Positions 8,626 to 18,334 of a stretch of 64,000 nucleotides of DNA are shown here, one piece after another. The stretch comes from Klebsiella pneumoniae (lineage in GTDB: Bacteria > Pseudomonadota > Gammaproteobacteria > Eutrophobiales > Eutrophobiaceae). The position numbers were made by a program, and so were the translations under genes. The notes beneath the pieces were generated by a model. It was not told the origin of the DNA, did not search any database, and saw only the letters and a program-made list of their open reading frames with translations. The DNA is taken from NCBI GenBank assembly GCA_945878555.1, contig CAMDWI010000006.1, forward strand, positions 1 to 64,000, written 5' to 3'. Numbering within the stretch: the first letter of the stretch is position 1; every line of letters begins with the position of its first letter.

Positions 8626-9564
8626 ATGCAACTAGTCACACGTGGGGTCCTGTTTTCGCATATCCCCAAAACAGCGGGAACGAGCCTGCGGGTCTCGACC
8701 AGAAAATCGAGCTGGAGCTGGAAAGTATATTCTGATTATGATGTGGATAGCCGGTCTACCTCACCGTTGGTAAAGGCCATTTATGCGTCCGGTGACATCG
8801 GCAGGATTGTTGAAATCAACAACCGCAAGACCTTGCTTGCCGGACATTTCCCGATAAATAAATATATCCGTTACTACCCTGTCTACAGAGTCATTAGCTT
8901 CCTGCGCGATCCGGTGCAACGTGTGCTTTCCCATTATTATGATTTAAAGCGTCGGATAGATTATCCCGGAACACTGGAGGATTTTATAAATGAACCCCGG
9001 TTCCGAGATGTACAAAGCCGGTTTTATGAGGGTGTACCGCTTGAGGCCATCGGTGTCGTCGGTATTTCGGAGTTTTACGGGGAGAGTCTTGCGATCTTCA
9101 ACCAGCTCTATGGTTTGAAAATACCCGTCAGGGAACTTAACGCTAACAAGGACAAGAAGAACAGTTTCTATCTGATATCAGGCAAGCTCACGGAACAGAT
9201 CCGCAGTCTCAACCTGGCTGATTGCAGCATGTATGAGAAGGCATTACGACTGTTTCTGATTCGCAAGCAACTGCTTGAGCAAGGCCTTAATTATGTCTAT
9301 GGTAAATACAGTATCGTCGAAAACGCTACTCTAACTGGTTGGGCAGTAGATCCCTTGCAGGAGGCACCGGTAACGCTGGACGTTGTGTTAAATGGTAGCC
9401 TGATATCTCAACTGATTGCTGAAAATCCGTTGCCGGAACTACAAGAAATCAATATTGCTCGCGATGGCAATGTCGGTTTTAACTATACATTTCCCCGTCC
9501 GCTGGCGGATACAGACAGGATAGAGCTCAGGGTCAGTGCTACTGGCCAATCGATTACGCCTTGA
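8626..9564 (+). CDS. Sulfotransferase with C-terminal beta-rich module
   Basis: The first 220 residues are a PAPS-dependent sulfotransferase: the 5'-phosphosulfate loop PKTAGTS is at residues 14-20 and the 3'-phosphate region RDPVQRVLSHYY starts near residue 94. The enzyme would move sulfate from PAPS to a sugar hydroxyl of the polysaccharide. From about residue 222 to the end there is a separate beta-rich module with a TGWAVDP segment and a GNVGFNYTFPRPL segment. It resembles a stretch inside the large rhamnan-synthesis-type protein at 23006-25918. The 3' end overlaps the convergent dioxygenase gene by 11 bases. No clear Shine-Dalgarno sequence precedes the ATG. Confidence 0.82.
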   Translation: MQLVTRGVLFSHIPKTAGTSLRVSTRKSSWSWKVYSDYDVDSRSTSPLVKAIYASGDIGRIVEINNRKTLLAGHFPINKYIRYYPVYRVISFLRDPVQRVLSHYYDLKRRIDYPGTLEDFINEPRFRDVQSRFYEGVPLEAIGVVGISEFYGESLAIFNQLYGLKIPVRELNANKDKKNSFYLISGKLTEQIRSLNLADCSMYEKALRLFLIRKQLLEQGLNYVYGKYSIVENATLTGWAVDPLQEAPVTLDVVLNGSLISQLIAENPLPELQEINIARDGNVGFNYTFPRPLADTDRIELRVSATGQSITP

Positions 9565-10348
9565 AGGTTTCAGACCACAATCTCTGAAGCCTGGTTTTCG
9601 TTCTGGAATTTTTCGAAATATTTTCCTGACCTACCCAGAGCGGATCACGCCAGATGATCTGTTCCGGTGTGCTTGACATGGGTGTGTAATACTGACATCC
9701 GGAAAAAAAGTAGTGGGTCAATTGACTATGACGGGTACGGGACTTGTCGAGCTGTATACCGCCTGCATGCAAGAGGTTGCCATGCCAGATCAGTGCCTGG
9801 CCTTTTTTCAGCAGTATGGGTTGCGATTCGAGATTTTTCTCCCGGACAATTCCGGCAATAAACTGCTCGTAATGGCGATAGTTTTCGTAACCTGTGCCTG
9901 AGCCTGCATCCAGCATATTGTATTCCGGCAGCCGATGACTGCCGCTACAACATTCCACCGGGCCATTATTCGCATCGACCTGTTCCAGCGCGACCCAGAC
10001 CCCGCACATGAAATTATTCGGGAAGGAATTGAAATGAATTGTATCCGAGTGCATTGGTTGTTCAGTTCCAACCGGATAGTTTAGTGTCTGGAATGGTAGT
10101 GGCTTGCGCAGAAACAGTGACTCCAGTGTCTCCAGTACGAAGGGATGCATCGCAAGTGATTTGACATGTCCGGAGCTCTTCCACGCATCCTGTATACGCG
10201 TACCATGATGGTATTGCCCGTTAACCTTGTCGGGGTATAACGCCAGCGTGTCCTGAATGATGCCTTCTACCAGTTGTTCGTCGAGCCCCAGGTCTATTAC
10301 GATAAAACCCCGGAAAAAAAAATCGTCTATGCGTTGTTGACTAGACAT
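9554..10348 (-). CDS. Phytanoyl-CoA dioxygenase (PhyH) family oxygenase
   Basis: 264 residues with the Fe(II)/2-oxoglutarate facial triad of the PhyH family: HxD at His100/Asp102, a distal histidine at about 194 in LLHAGG, and a following arginine near 204-206 to hold 2-oxoglutarate. Family members hydroxylate small molecules, and some act on sugars or fatty acids in polysaccharide loci. The start overlaps the end of rfbD by 8 bases, so rfbC-rfbD-phyH form one operon. That links it to rhamnose-containing polymer synthesis. The substrate is unknown. Confidence 0.85.
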   Translation of the reverse strand: MSSQQRIDDFFFRGFIVIDLGLDEQLVEGIIQDTLALYPDKVNGQYHHGTRIQDAWKSSGHVKSLAMHPFVLETLESLFLRKPLPFQTLNYPVGTEQPMHSDTIHFNSFPNNFMCGVWVALEQVDANNGPVECCSGSHRLPEYNMLDAGSGTGYENYRHYEQFIAGIVREKNLESQPILLKKGQALIWHGNLLHAGGIQLDKSRTRHSQLTHYFFSGCQYYTPMSSTPEQIIWRDPLWVGQENISKNSRTKTRLQRLWSETFKA

Positions 10349-11228
10349 GTGGCTGCGCAGACTGGTCCTTGAACTCCAGTAACATTTTTCTCAGGGCGCT
10401 GCGCCAGTGTTCTGACTGGATTCCGGGTATTGATCTGATGGTTGCGGTATCAAGCACGCTGTAGTGTGGTCGATGTGCAGGAGTAGGATATTGTGCTGTC
10501 GTAATCGGGTGGATAACGACAGGATTTTTCAATAGCCCGATTGCTACAGCTTCCTCATGTATAGCCACAGCAAAGTCAAACCAGCTGGCGATACCGGTAT
10601 CCGCCCAGTGATATGTGCCCGCTTGGATATTTGAGTCTGTGAGACTCCAGACTGAACTGGCCAGGTTGCGTGACCAGGTGGGAGACCCAATCTGGTCTGC
10701 CACAACCCTGATTTCATTGCGCTCACCCATCAGCCGCAACATCGTTTTTACGAAATTGTTGCCGTTTGTTGAATAGACCCAGGAGGTACGGATGATGACG
10801 GAATTGCCCGCATGATGTTCCCGGATCAACTCTTCACCCTTTTGCTTGCTTTTACCGTAGACGGACAGTGGGGCAGTGTCATCGTCAGGTTGGTAGGGTC
10901 TTGATTTTGTGCCATCGAACACAAAGTCGGTAGATACATGTATCAGCCGGGCGGATATTTCCCGTGCGGCGGCTGCCAGATGACTGGCTCCGGTCGCATT
11001 GATGGCATAAGCATTGTCCTCGTCCGATTCGGCCTTGTCGACAGCCGTATATGCAGCTGCATTAATGATGATGTCGGGTCTGACCGCATTGATTACGCGT
11101 TTTACGTCTGCCTGTGAGGCTATATCCAGCTCGGCATGACCATATGCATACAGGTCTGTACCTGTCGGCACCAGCCTGCAGAGGTCACGTCCAAGCTGCC
11201 CGTTTTTACCGGTAATAAGTACCTTCAT
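10341..11228 (-). CDS. rfbD: dTDP-4-dehydrorhamnose reductase
   Basis: An extended SDR of about 295 residues. The nucleotide-binding loop GKNGQLG lies near the N-terminus, followed by NAAAYTAVDKAE, the family signature for RmlD, and the catalytic YGKSKQKGE (YxxxK). It reduces dTDP-4-keto-L-rhamnose with NAD(P)H, the last step to dTDP-L-rhamnose. The start is placed at the MKVLITG methionine; an upstream methionine would add 13 residues that do not fit the fold. One base separates it from the rfbC stop. rfbA and rfbB, needed for the first two steps, are not in the window. Confidence 0.95.
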   Translation of the reverse strand: MKVLITGKNGQLGRDLCRLVPTGTDLYAYGHAELDIASQADVKRVINAVRPDIIINAAAYTAVDKAESDEDNAYAINATGASHLAAAAREISARLIHVSTDFVFDGTKSRPYQPDDDTAPLSVYGKSKQKGEELIREHHAGNSVIIRTSWVYSTNGNNFVKTMLRLMGERNEIRVVADQIGSPTWSRNLASSVWSLTDSNIQAGTYHWADTGIASWFDFAVAIHEEAVAIGLLKNPVVIHPITTAQYPTPAHRPHYSVLDTATIRSIPGIQSEHWRSALRKMLLEFKDQSAQPHV

Positions 11229-11229
11229 A

Positions 11230-11778
11230 CTAGTCAAACAATTCTGCCTCGGACATGATCTTTGCATTTTTGTCCTTGGGGGATAACAACGGAGTCATAC
11301 CGGCGGCGAGAGGCCAGTTAATTGCCACCTCAGGGTCATCCCAGCGTATGCCACGGTCATGTTCCGGTGCATAGTAATCCGTGCATTTGTAACATACATC
11401 GGCGGCTTCGCTGGTAACCAGAAAGCCATGAGCAAAACCCGGTGGTACCCATAACATCTTGTGATTACTGGCAGACAGGTATTCTCCCACCCATTTTCCA
11501 AAAGTCGGGGAGGAACGTCGGATGTCTACAGCTACATCAAATATCTCGCCTGCAATGACCCTGACCAGTTTGCCCTGGGGTTGTTTGATCTGGTAATGCA
11601 GTCCGCGCAAGGTATTGATTGCCGAGCGACTGTGATTGTCCTGGACGAAGTCAAAATCGATCCCGCCATCCCTGAATTTCTTTCTATGCCAGTTCTCCAT
11701 GAAAAAACCGCGGTCATCTCCGAAAACTGTTGGTTCAACCAGGATTACTCCTGTAAGTGGGGTCTCAATAAACTTCAC
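11230..11778 (-). CDS. rfbC: dTDP-4-dehydrorhamnose 3,5-epimerase
   Basis: 182 residues, the normal length. The cupin fold signatures are present: FVQDNHSRS, LRGLHYQ with the catalytic His, DVAVDIRR, and PPGFAHGFLV. The enzyme epimerises dTDP-4-keto-6-deoxyglucose at C3 and C5 before RfbD reduces it. It is the first gene of the operon rfbC-rfbD-phyH. The divergent gene at 12036 begins the multi-glycosyltransferase operon. Assignment is firm. Confidence 0.96.
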   Translation of the reverse strand: MKFIETPLTGVILVEPTVFGDDRGFFMENWHRKKFRDGGIDFDFVQDNHSRSAINTLRGLHYQIKQPQGKLVRVIAGEIFDVAVDIRRSSPTFGKWVGEYLSASNHKMLWVPPGFAHGFLVTSEAADVCYKCTDYYAPEHDRGIRWDDPEVAINWPLAAGMTPLLSPKDKNAKIMSEAELFD

Positions 11779-12035
11779 GAAATAAATTCCATATTAAAAT
11801 AATCAAGGTTGCCAATAATAACTTGTTTTTGCCTTTATGTAATTTGGGAATACCTGTTTATTCCTTTAACATCGACAAGGAATAATTGGTACAATAACAG
11901 GGCTAACTTATTGAAGTTAATGCTATTATAAACGCTGGATTTATCTGGATTCCAGGTGCGAGTTCCAATTCCAGGTCCTGATTTAGCACAACATACAATA
12001 ATAAAAGACTCCAAAATCATGGCCAGACTATAGCG
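11779..12035. promoter_or_regulatory. Divergent control region of the two polysaccharide operons
   Basis: This 257-base, A/T-rich gap separates rfbC (leftward) from the glycosyltransferase operon (rightward), so it must hold promoters for both. TACAAT and TATAAA boxes can be seen, but none has a convincing partner at the right distance. No open reading frame of note lies here. Confidence 0.35.
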
Positions 12036-14582
12036 ATGCTAAAAAATAACAGCATATTCAAATCCTTGTTTGGCAGATTCCTGGCGATAGCGCAACACTC
12101 GCATCATCATTACAAGTTGGTTAATAATTGCCCCCTGTTTGATCGGGACTGGTATTTACTTCAGTATCCTGACGCAGTAGAAGCCAGATTCGATCCTGTC
12201 CAGCATTACTTGACACATGGGGCCAGGGAAGGTCGGGATCCTGGACCGGATTTCAGTACCCGGTTATATCTGCAGGAACATGTTGATGTATCCCTTTCCG
12301 GACTGAACCCGCTGATACACTTCATACTTCATGGCCAAAAAGAACATAGGAAAATATTCGCTTCCGTCACTAAAACCAGACCGCCAGGAAAATCTGAAGG
12401 ACCAGATAATTACACAGACCCGTTGTCATATCCTGTAGCCAGGTTGGATGAAATACACTGGGTTCGTCAGGAAGGTCTGGTCTGCACTTCTGAATATAAC
12501 CTCCTGCAATTTTCGGGGACGTCCCTGGGTAAAGTCTCTTCAGGGATGCTGGAGGAGGAAAATCAATGCACACTCTCTTCATGTATTAAAACTATTGTTA
12601 ACTATAGCAAACTACTTGATGCCAGAAAAATCAATGATATCCAGATATGCCGGGGAGATAAGCGTATCGATATATCTGGCTTGATATTGAAATCAGTCTC
12701 AGAACTACTCACTCGTACCACGCTTTTAGAAAAAACTGAAGCGCAATTCAGACTGGCCGATGTATGGTTCAAGAATGAATACGATTTGAGTATGCGAATT
12801 GATGGCACGGGTGCAAGCGATTTTGGGTGTTCTGTCATCAGAATTTATCAAGGCAATTCGTCTAATGGCCATCTGTGTATGCTGATGGAATGTCTGCTAA
12901 CCAGCAATGAGATCAATTTTATCGATGCAGGGTTGTTAAATCCATATTTACCAGTACTGATTACAGACTCTGATCCGGATGGAGAATTGAAGTCTGTTTC
13001 CATCCTGCCGTTTCCCTCTCTATGCAGAGGAGGGGCGCATTTCGGCGAGTTATGTACGGTATGGACTGATAAGGATTATATGGAACACCTGCAGAAGGTT
13101 TCCTCGGATCTCTTGCATGAAATGTTGCAGGTCGATGTAGATACACCTGTTTTTTCATTAGCTAAAATAAATATAAACTTGCACGGCGCAACCGGTTCCG
13201 AACGTATCTTTCATAAAGATATGCAGACCTGGTTGACGAGGGTCATGCGCATCCGGGTGGTGGCAGCCATAACCACGAAAATTACGAATATCCATGCACA
13301 GGCTTATCTGAAAAATGCACTCGAAAATACATACAATGAAGCAACGTCATACCAGGTAGACTTGATTGATAAAAGACAAAAACAGGGAGTAGCTGAACTC
13401 ACACTTCCCTCCGACGCTATTCCTTCCTTGCATGCCCTGGTGTCCAGACAATTCAAAATCAGCACGGAGGACCCCGTAGTTATGGGATCCTTTGTGATCT
13501 GCGATCAGACAAGCCTGGAACCTAAATGGCAAATAACACTGCCCCAGTCAGGGAGTGACTTGCTGGACGTACAACCGAGGTATGCAACTATTGCCTACCC
13601 CCTGATTACCGGAATAGCCGGGAAACATATGGACAAGGGGGGGGTAAACATCACTGCCATGTTGCCATCTGCAATCCGTTTCTGTAATACAACAATTCAC
13701 GAGGATGCCCGTCTACTCATGCCTGTTGCCCCCGAAATCCCAGCGCCACTGCTACAAACAGACTCGCATATGAAACTCAAGGATCAGTCAACCATCACCG
13801 TTATTCTGGAATTGACTTACGGCCTGAACGCAGGTTGTTTTGCGCTACTGCAGTCAATCCGGCAGCAAACAACGATCCATGACCTGAATATAATTGTGAT
13901 AATTAATTCAGTTATTGCAAAACATGAACAAAATATTGGTTCCCGGTTACAAGGGTATTTCCCGGGTGAAATTATCCTGGCTGCCAGAGAATCAGATATC
14001 GGGGTCGCATCAATCGACGAGGCTATCAGAAAATACGCAGGGGACTATTTGTTGTTTGTGGACCAAAGTGTCATTCTTCACGACCCACGCACGGTGGATG
14101 TGCTTTGTCAGATTGCAGGGAGTAAAGGTGTAGCGTCCACAAGTTGTATGTTAATTTCTGATTCACCCAAGGACAGCCCGCATAACGTCAGTTATTACTC
14201 CGGGGGAGTTTTATTATCACAGTCTGCTGGCGAATCGGCGGGTTGCTATTCAATAATAAAGGCGGACACGGCATTTCCATTGCTAACTTATCCGGTACTG
14301 GCAAACAGCACACTATTACAGATGTCAAGAAAAGCCACGTGGCTGGAGCTAGACCGGTTGAGTGTAACTGATAATATATATGATCACTTTAATCTTGCGC
14401 ATGGCATCAGGGCTGTTGAGAAGGGTTTTGTGAACTATTGTACAACAGCCGTATCAGCGAGCGTGCATGCCTCTACTATAGAAAATATATCCGGTTCAGC
14501 AGATGATCGCGAGCTGACCAGTGTCGCTTTGCCGTTTGATATTTACTCGATGCCTGTAACAATTATCAGGGAATTCCAGTAA
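12036..14582 (+). CDS. Putative glycosyltransferase-like protein with N-terminal WYL-YPDV module
   Basis: 848 residues. Residues about 30-115 hold a two-unit module, 'FDRDWYLLQYPDA...HYLTHGAREGRDP' followed by 'LNPLIHFILHGQKE', also present in two other proteins of this locus. The middle (about 130-575) is unrecognised. The last quarter, from about residue 580, resembles a GT2 domain (STITVILELTYG... then GDYLLFVDQS), but the expected DxD is replaced by DQS. It may therefore be inactive or bind its donor differently. The stop overlaps the next start by one base (TAATG), so it is coupled with the following glycosyltransferase. A structural or scaffolding role in polymer assembly is also possible. 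Confidence 0.6.
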   Translation: MLKNNSIFKSLFGRFLAIAQHSHHHYKLVNNCPLFDRDWYLLQYPDAVEARFDPVQHYLTHGAREGRDPGPDFSTRLYLQEHVDVSLSGLNPLIHFILHGQKEHRKIFASVTKTRPPGKSEGPDNYTDPLSYPVARLDEIHWVRQEGLVCTSEYNLLQFSGTSLGKVSSGMLEEENQCTLSSCIKTIVNYSKLLDARKINDIQICRGDKRIDISGLILKSVSELLTRTTLLEKTEAQFRLADVWFKNEYDLSMRIDGTGASDFGCSVIRIYQGNSSNGHLCMLMECLLTSNEINFIDAGLLNPYLPVLITDSDPDGELKSVSILPFPSLCRGGAHFGELCTVWTDKDYMEHLQKVSSDLLHEMLQVDVDTPVFSLAKININLHGATGSERIFHKDMQTWLTRVMRIRVVAAITTKITNIHAQAYLKNALENTYNEATSYQVDLIDKRQKQGVAELTLPSDAIPSLHALVSRQFKISTEDPVVMGSFVICDQTSLEPKWQITLPQSGSDLLDVQPRYATIAYPLITGIAGKHMDKGGVNITAMLPSAIRFCNTTIHEDARLLMPVAPEIPAPLLQTDSHMKLKDQSTITVILELTYGLNAGCFALLQSIRQQTTIHDLNIIVIINSVIAKHEQNIGSRLQGYFPGEIILAARESDIGVASIDEAIRKYAGDYLLFVDQSVILHDPRTVDVLCQIAGSKGVASTSCMLISDSPKDSPHNVSYYSGGVLLSQSAGESAGCYSIIKADTAFPLLTYPVLANSTLLQMSRKATWLELDRLSVTDNIYDHFNLAHGIRAVEKGFVNYCTTAVSASVHASTIENISGSADDRELTSVALPFDIYSMPVTIIREFQ

Positions 14583-16114
14583 TGAAAATCTGTGTTTTGA
14601 TTCCCTCTCTGGATTACGCGATGCAGGCCGGGGCCAGGATCCGGTATGCGCGAATAGAAAATGAGTTGAATAAACTCGGGCATGAATTACATCTGGTAAC
14701 CATGCAGGCTCTTGCTGAGCCGACACACTTAACCCATGATATTTATATTATTAGCAAGTGTTATGACGCCCGCGCCCACATGGCAGCATGCCTGTTGAAA
14801 AATGAAAACAAGCTGGTCGGCGTGGATTTGTTTGATGATTATTTCAGTCAGCAGGAGGATGCCCGATTAGTCAGGTTTCGACACTGGATCAATACCCTGC
14901 TTCCCGCAATGGATTTCCTGCTATGTTCAACGACGACAATGCAGGAAGTGGCTACTGAGCTGTTTCCGGGTGTGCAGACGCATTTAATGAATGATCCAGG
15001 GCCGCTGATTGAATGGGGTAATGTTCGTGCGGCCATTCGTGAAAAACGATTCATTGCCTACGGCAAGAAAAAGATAACTATCTCCTGGTTTGGGATAGGC
15101 GATAATGTATATTTCCCGGTCGGTCTGAATGATGTTGCCCATTTTGGCAACACACTTGCCCCGCTTCGAGGGCATGGATATGAAGTCGAGCTAAAAATAC
15201 TGACGAATCAACGCGCGATTACTCCCGGCTCATTGTCAGCGTTAAGGCGTCTGGCGATTCCCTATACCATAGATGAGTGGACACTTGAAAAAGAAGATAA
15301 ACTGCTGGCTGATAGTCTTGCCTGCTACCTGCCAGTAAACGCCCAGAATTTCAGTATAGTCAAATCATTGAACAGGGCAGTCACAGCGCTCACCGCAGGG
15401 GTACAGGTAATCTCCATCGGCTACCCCTTATACAAGTCGCTGTCTCCCTTCATCTATAGGGACCCTGAAAACCTGCTGGCTGATATCGAATCCGATCAGC
15501 TCGCATTGCGCGAGGAAACCCTGCCAGATCTTGTGCAACTGGTGAATGAAATGGCCAATCCCGCTGTAGAGGCGGGCAAGCTGGTTGAATTTCTGGGTGC
15601 CAGGCTATCAAAAACAGTAAATCACAGGTCGTCACTGACCACTGTTCAGCCTCCGCCAGTTGCCATCATCCATGGCAAGGAGACCAGCCAGGATGTACAG
15701 CTGTTTGCCAAACAGACCGGCGCGCTGACAATCAAGAGTCCCTTTTGTACCAAAGCGCTGGATTATGATATCCGCTTTGAATTTAAAAATGAGAGTCAGG
15801 AACTGGAAGTCTATGTCTCTCCCTGGGTTGTTCCCCTAATCAAGGAAGGTGAGGGCATATTGCTGGAGGAGTCACTTGTGGTAGACGAGATTGACTATCG
15901 TCAGCTGGCGATGAATTCGGTTGATTTATCCGTTGTAATCCTGCCTGAGATTAACTCATCCATTAGTTATATCGCCAGTAATGCGCTGGTGCTGGAGAAA
16001 ATCCAGCTGGTAATGCAGACATTATTCACCGGCATCGTTTGCCACCACTCGGAGATGACGAGGATGCCCTGGTGGGTCAGCCCATTAAAACCCATGGACG
16101 CGCATAAAAACTGA
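14582..16114 (+). CDS. Putative GT-B glycosyltransferase
   Basis: 510 residues. The N-terminus (KICVLIPSLDYAMQAGARIRYARIENELNKLGHELHLVT, broken by several small residues) has the first Rossmann strand and helix of a GT4-like enzyme. A second domain from about residue 160 continues with SWFGIGDNVYFP, and a donor-site-like region near residue 255 follows (LPVNAQNFSIVKSLNRAVTALTAGVQVIS). The last 150 residues do not match anything I recognise. The gene is translationally coupled on both sides (single-base overlaps), which places it firmly in the same operon. The sugar it transfers cannot be read from the sequence. Confidence 0.65.
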   Translation: MKICVLIPSLDYAMQAGARIRYARIENELNKLGHELHLVTMQALAEPTHLTHDIYIISKCYDARAHMAACLLKNENKLVGVDLFDDYFSQQEDARLVRFRHWINTLLPAMDFLLCSTTTMQEVATELFPGVQTHLMNDPGPLIEWGNVRAAIREKRFIAYGKKKITISWFGIGDNVYFPVGLNDVAHFGNTLAPLRGHGYEVELKILTNQRAITPGSLSALRRLAIPYTIDEWTLEKEDKLLADSLACYLPVNAQNFSIVKSLNRAVTALTAGVQVISIGYPLYKSLSPFIYRDPENLLADIESDQLALREETLPDLVQLVNEMANPAVEAGKLVEFLGARLSKTVNHRSSLTTVQPPPVAIIHGKETSQDVQLFAKQTGALTIKSPFCTKALDYDIRFEFKNESQELEVYVSPWVVPLIKEGEGILLEESLVVDEIDYRQLAMNSVDLSVVILPEINSSISYIASNALVLEKIQLVMQTLFTGIVCHHSEMTRMPWWVSPLKPMDAHKN

Positions 16115-18330
16115 TGGCGACGCAATACGCAATCTTCGTGGTTAACTTATTACAGGACGTGAACATTATCCGTCCTCTGGTCTATATGGCATCGCGAGAC
16201 CTGGGTATGCGTACGGAGTTTCTGGTCACCAAACAATTTTACAAGCGGGATAAATCCAGCGTCTGGAAGGCGGAATTGCAGGAAATAAGCAAGGCAACCG
16301 GGACACCCCTGTTGCCGACTGAAACTCCTATGGATAGCATTAAATTGCTGCAGAACAAGGCTGGTGTCCTTGTGGCCGGGAGTGAATCCAGTTTGTCGGC
16401 ACACAAAGCGGTACACGATATCTTCCGCTGTGCACCCTCTTCCTTGCTGAAGATCACATTGCAGCATGGCTATGAATGTGTCGGATTCCTGCACAACAAA
16501 GCCCATGATCAGGCATACGGCCGAAATGTAACGTTTGCCGCTGACGTAATTTGCAGCTGGAGCGCTAGACACAGGCTCTCCGCCACGGGTCCTGCGCAAG
16601 CTGCCAAGGTGTTTGTGACCGGGTCTACCGGGATGTTACAGATATGCAACTCGACCCGGATGGAGAGTGAGAGTAAACCCGGTCTGGTCTGTGAAAACAT
16701 GCACTCGGTGCGCCTTAATACCGGTGGAAATTTCAAGACGAGCTTCATGCAGATATTCGAAAAATTTTCAAATATCCTGGATGAGAACAAACTCGCGGTT
16801 ACCCTGCGACCCCATCCCGGCGGTCAATATGTATTGAAGACTAATGCCCAGATATCATCAAACGTCATTATAAATAACAACCCGATTTACAAGGTCGATT
16901 TGTCAAGATTTGCCTATGGAATATCCGCACCGTCTTCCATCCTGATAGATATGATAGTGGCCGGTATTCCGGTTGCGGTATGGCGAGACGAGACCGGCAT
17001 TATGGATACCTCCAATTATCAGGGGCTAACCGAAATCAGTACGCTGGAAGACTGGGTTGAATTCAGTCGGGAAGCCGTATCAAATCCGTCAAAGTACCTG
17101 GCGTTGCAGACACGTTTTCTCGAACACCTGCAGATGCCCACGGATCCGGAATGGATATATCGCCGATACGCCGGCCTGTTCCTGTCTACAAAACAGCGTT
17201 TAATTCAATCCGGTAAGGGTCAGGAACCCGAGCCAGAGCGGGTGTTGTTCATTGCCAATGGCATGGACCCCACCCTGCAATTGTGCCTGCTCAGACCGCT
17301 TGATCAGGATGTAAAGGCCGGCACGATGGCCATCGAGATTATCACCGGGGAGCAAATGTCCCGCCAGTTCGGTAAAAATATTGAGGAGCCCGTGGTGCAG
17401 GCATGGCTGGACAACCAGATTTCAATGTTCAGACCCTCTCTCATCGTATTTTGCCGCTACAACGGTTACCACGCTGCCCATATTGTTGAGCTGGCCAGAA
17501 AGCAGGGGATCCCGGTTATCTATCATATGGATGATGACCTGCTGAATGTGCCATTGCATCTGGGTCAGAAAAAATACGAGACACATAATGCACCGCACCG
17601 GCTGGCCACAGTCCGCTATTTACTGGACCATGCCGATCTGGTTTATTGCTCTACACGAAGGTTGCAGGACCATTTCGCCGAGACGGGTGTCCAGGCCCCG
17701 CTGGTATCGGGACAGATTAATTGTGCCGGTAGCCTGCTGGCCCCCCCCAGCAACAGAAAGGTACGCAAACTGGGCTACATGGGCTTTGACAAGTCCCATG
17801 AGCTGGAGCTATTACTCCCGGTTATCGTCACCTATTTACGCAAGCATCCGGATGTGGAGTTTCACCTGTTCGGCACCTTTACTTTGCCGGCGGTGCTGGA
17901 GGAGTTTGACAGCCGGATTAAGTTACTGGCCCCCAACCGGAATTATGATGATTTCCTGACTGTATTGAGCTTGTTTGAATGGGATATCGGTATCTGCCCC
18001 CTGGCACGTACCCCGTTTAATCTTAAAAAATCAAATAATAAATGGGTAGAGTACACCTCGGTCGGGACCTCCGTGATCGCCAGCAAGGGTACGGTATACG
18101 ATGAATGTTGCGCCGATGGCTGCGGAATCCTGGTTGACACCGGGGAAGAATGGCTGGATGCCCTGGAGAAATTAACGAATAATCCCGACATCCGTTTTGA
18201 AATGGTCAATCGGGCCCAGGTCAGGCTGCTTGCAGAGTATTCGATTGACCAACATCGAGAGCAGGTTTTAAGTGTATTTGCACAGGCAAAATCGTCCATA
18301 ATAACGGATGGAAATCTAAAAACAGGGTAA
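16114..18330 (+). CDS. Bifunctional glycosyltransferase/polymer transferase fusion
   Basis: 738 residues in two halves. The first, about 1-370, resembles the capsule or CDP-glycerophosphotransferase-type GT-B proteins, with an LQHGYECVGFLHNKAHD segment and a TLRPHPGGQYV segment typical of that superfamily. The second, from about residue 378 (RVLFIANGMD), is a GT4-like domain with VIYHMDDDLLNVP, the LGYMGFDKSHELELLLP donor-domain start, and a GICPLARTPFNLKKSNNKWVEYTSVG active-site region. Such a fusion would let one polypeptide make two successive linkages. It follows the preceding gene by a one-base overlap and is followed four bases later by a methyltransferase gene. Confidence 0.7.
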   Translation: MATQYAIFVVNLLQDVNIIRPLVYMASRDLGMRTEFLVTKQFYKRDKSSVWKAELQEISKATGTPLLPTETPMDSIKLLQNKAGVLVAGSESSLSAHKAVHDIFRCAPSSLLKITLQHGYECVGFLHNKAHDQAYGRNVTFAADVICSWSARHRLSATGPAQAAKVFVTGSTGMLQICNSTRMESESKPGLVCENMHSVRLNTGGNFKTSFMQIFEKFSNILDENKLAVTLRPHPGGQYVLKTNAQISSNVIINNNPIYKVDLSRFAYGISAPSSILIDMIVAGIPVAVWRDETGIMDTSNYQGLTEISTLEDWVEFSREAVSNPSKYLALQTRFLEHLQMPTDPEWIYRRYAGLFLSTKQRLIQSGKGQEPEPERVLFIANGMDPTLQLCLLRPLDQDVKAGTMAIEIITGEQMSRQFGKNIEEPVVQAWLDNQISMFRPSLIVFCRYNGYHAAHIVELARKQGIPVIYHMDDDLLNVPLHLGQKKYETHNAPHRLATVRYLLDHADLVYCSTRRLQDHFAETGVQAPLVSGQINCAGSLLAPPSNRKVRKLGYMGFDKSHELELLLPVIVTYLRKHPDVEFHLFGTFTLPAVLEEFDSRIKLLAPNRNYDDFLTVLSLFEWDIGICPLARTPFNLKKSNNKWVEYTSVGTSVIASKGTVYDECCADGCGILVDTGEEWLDALEKLTNNPDIRFEMVNRAQVRLLAEYSIDQHREQVLSVFAQAKSSIITDGNLKTG

Positions 18331-18334
18331 CAGC

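Noticed and set aside
16150-16599. Antisense frame of about 150 codons in the fusion glycosyltransferase
   Set aside because: No start signal or domain, fully inside a clear gene.
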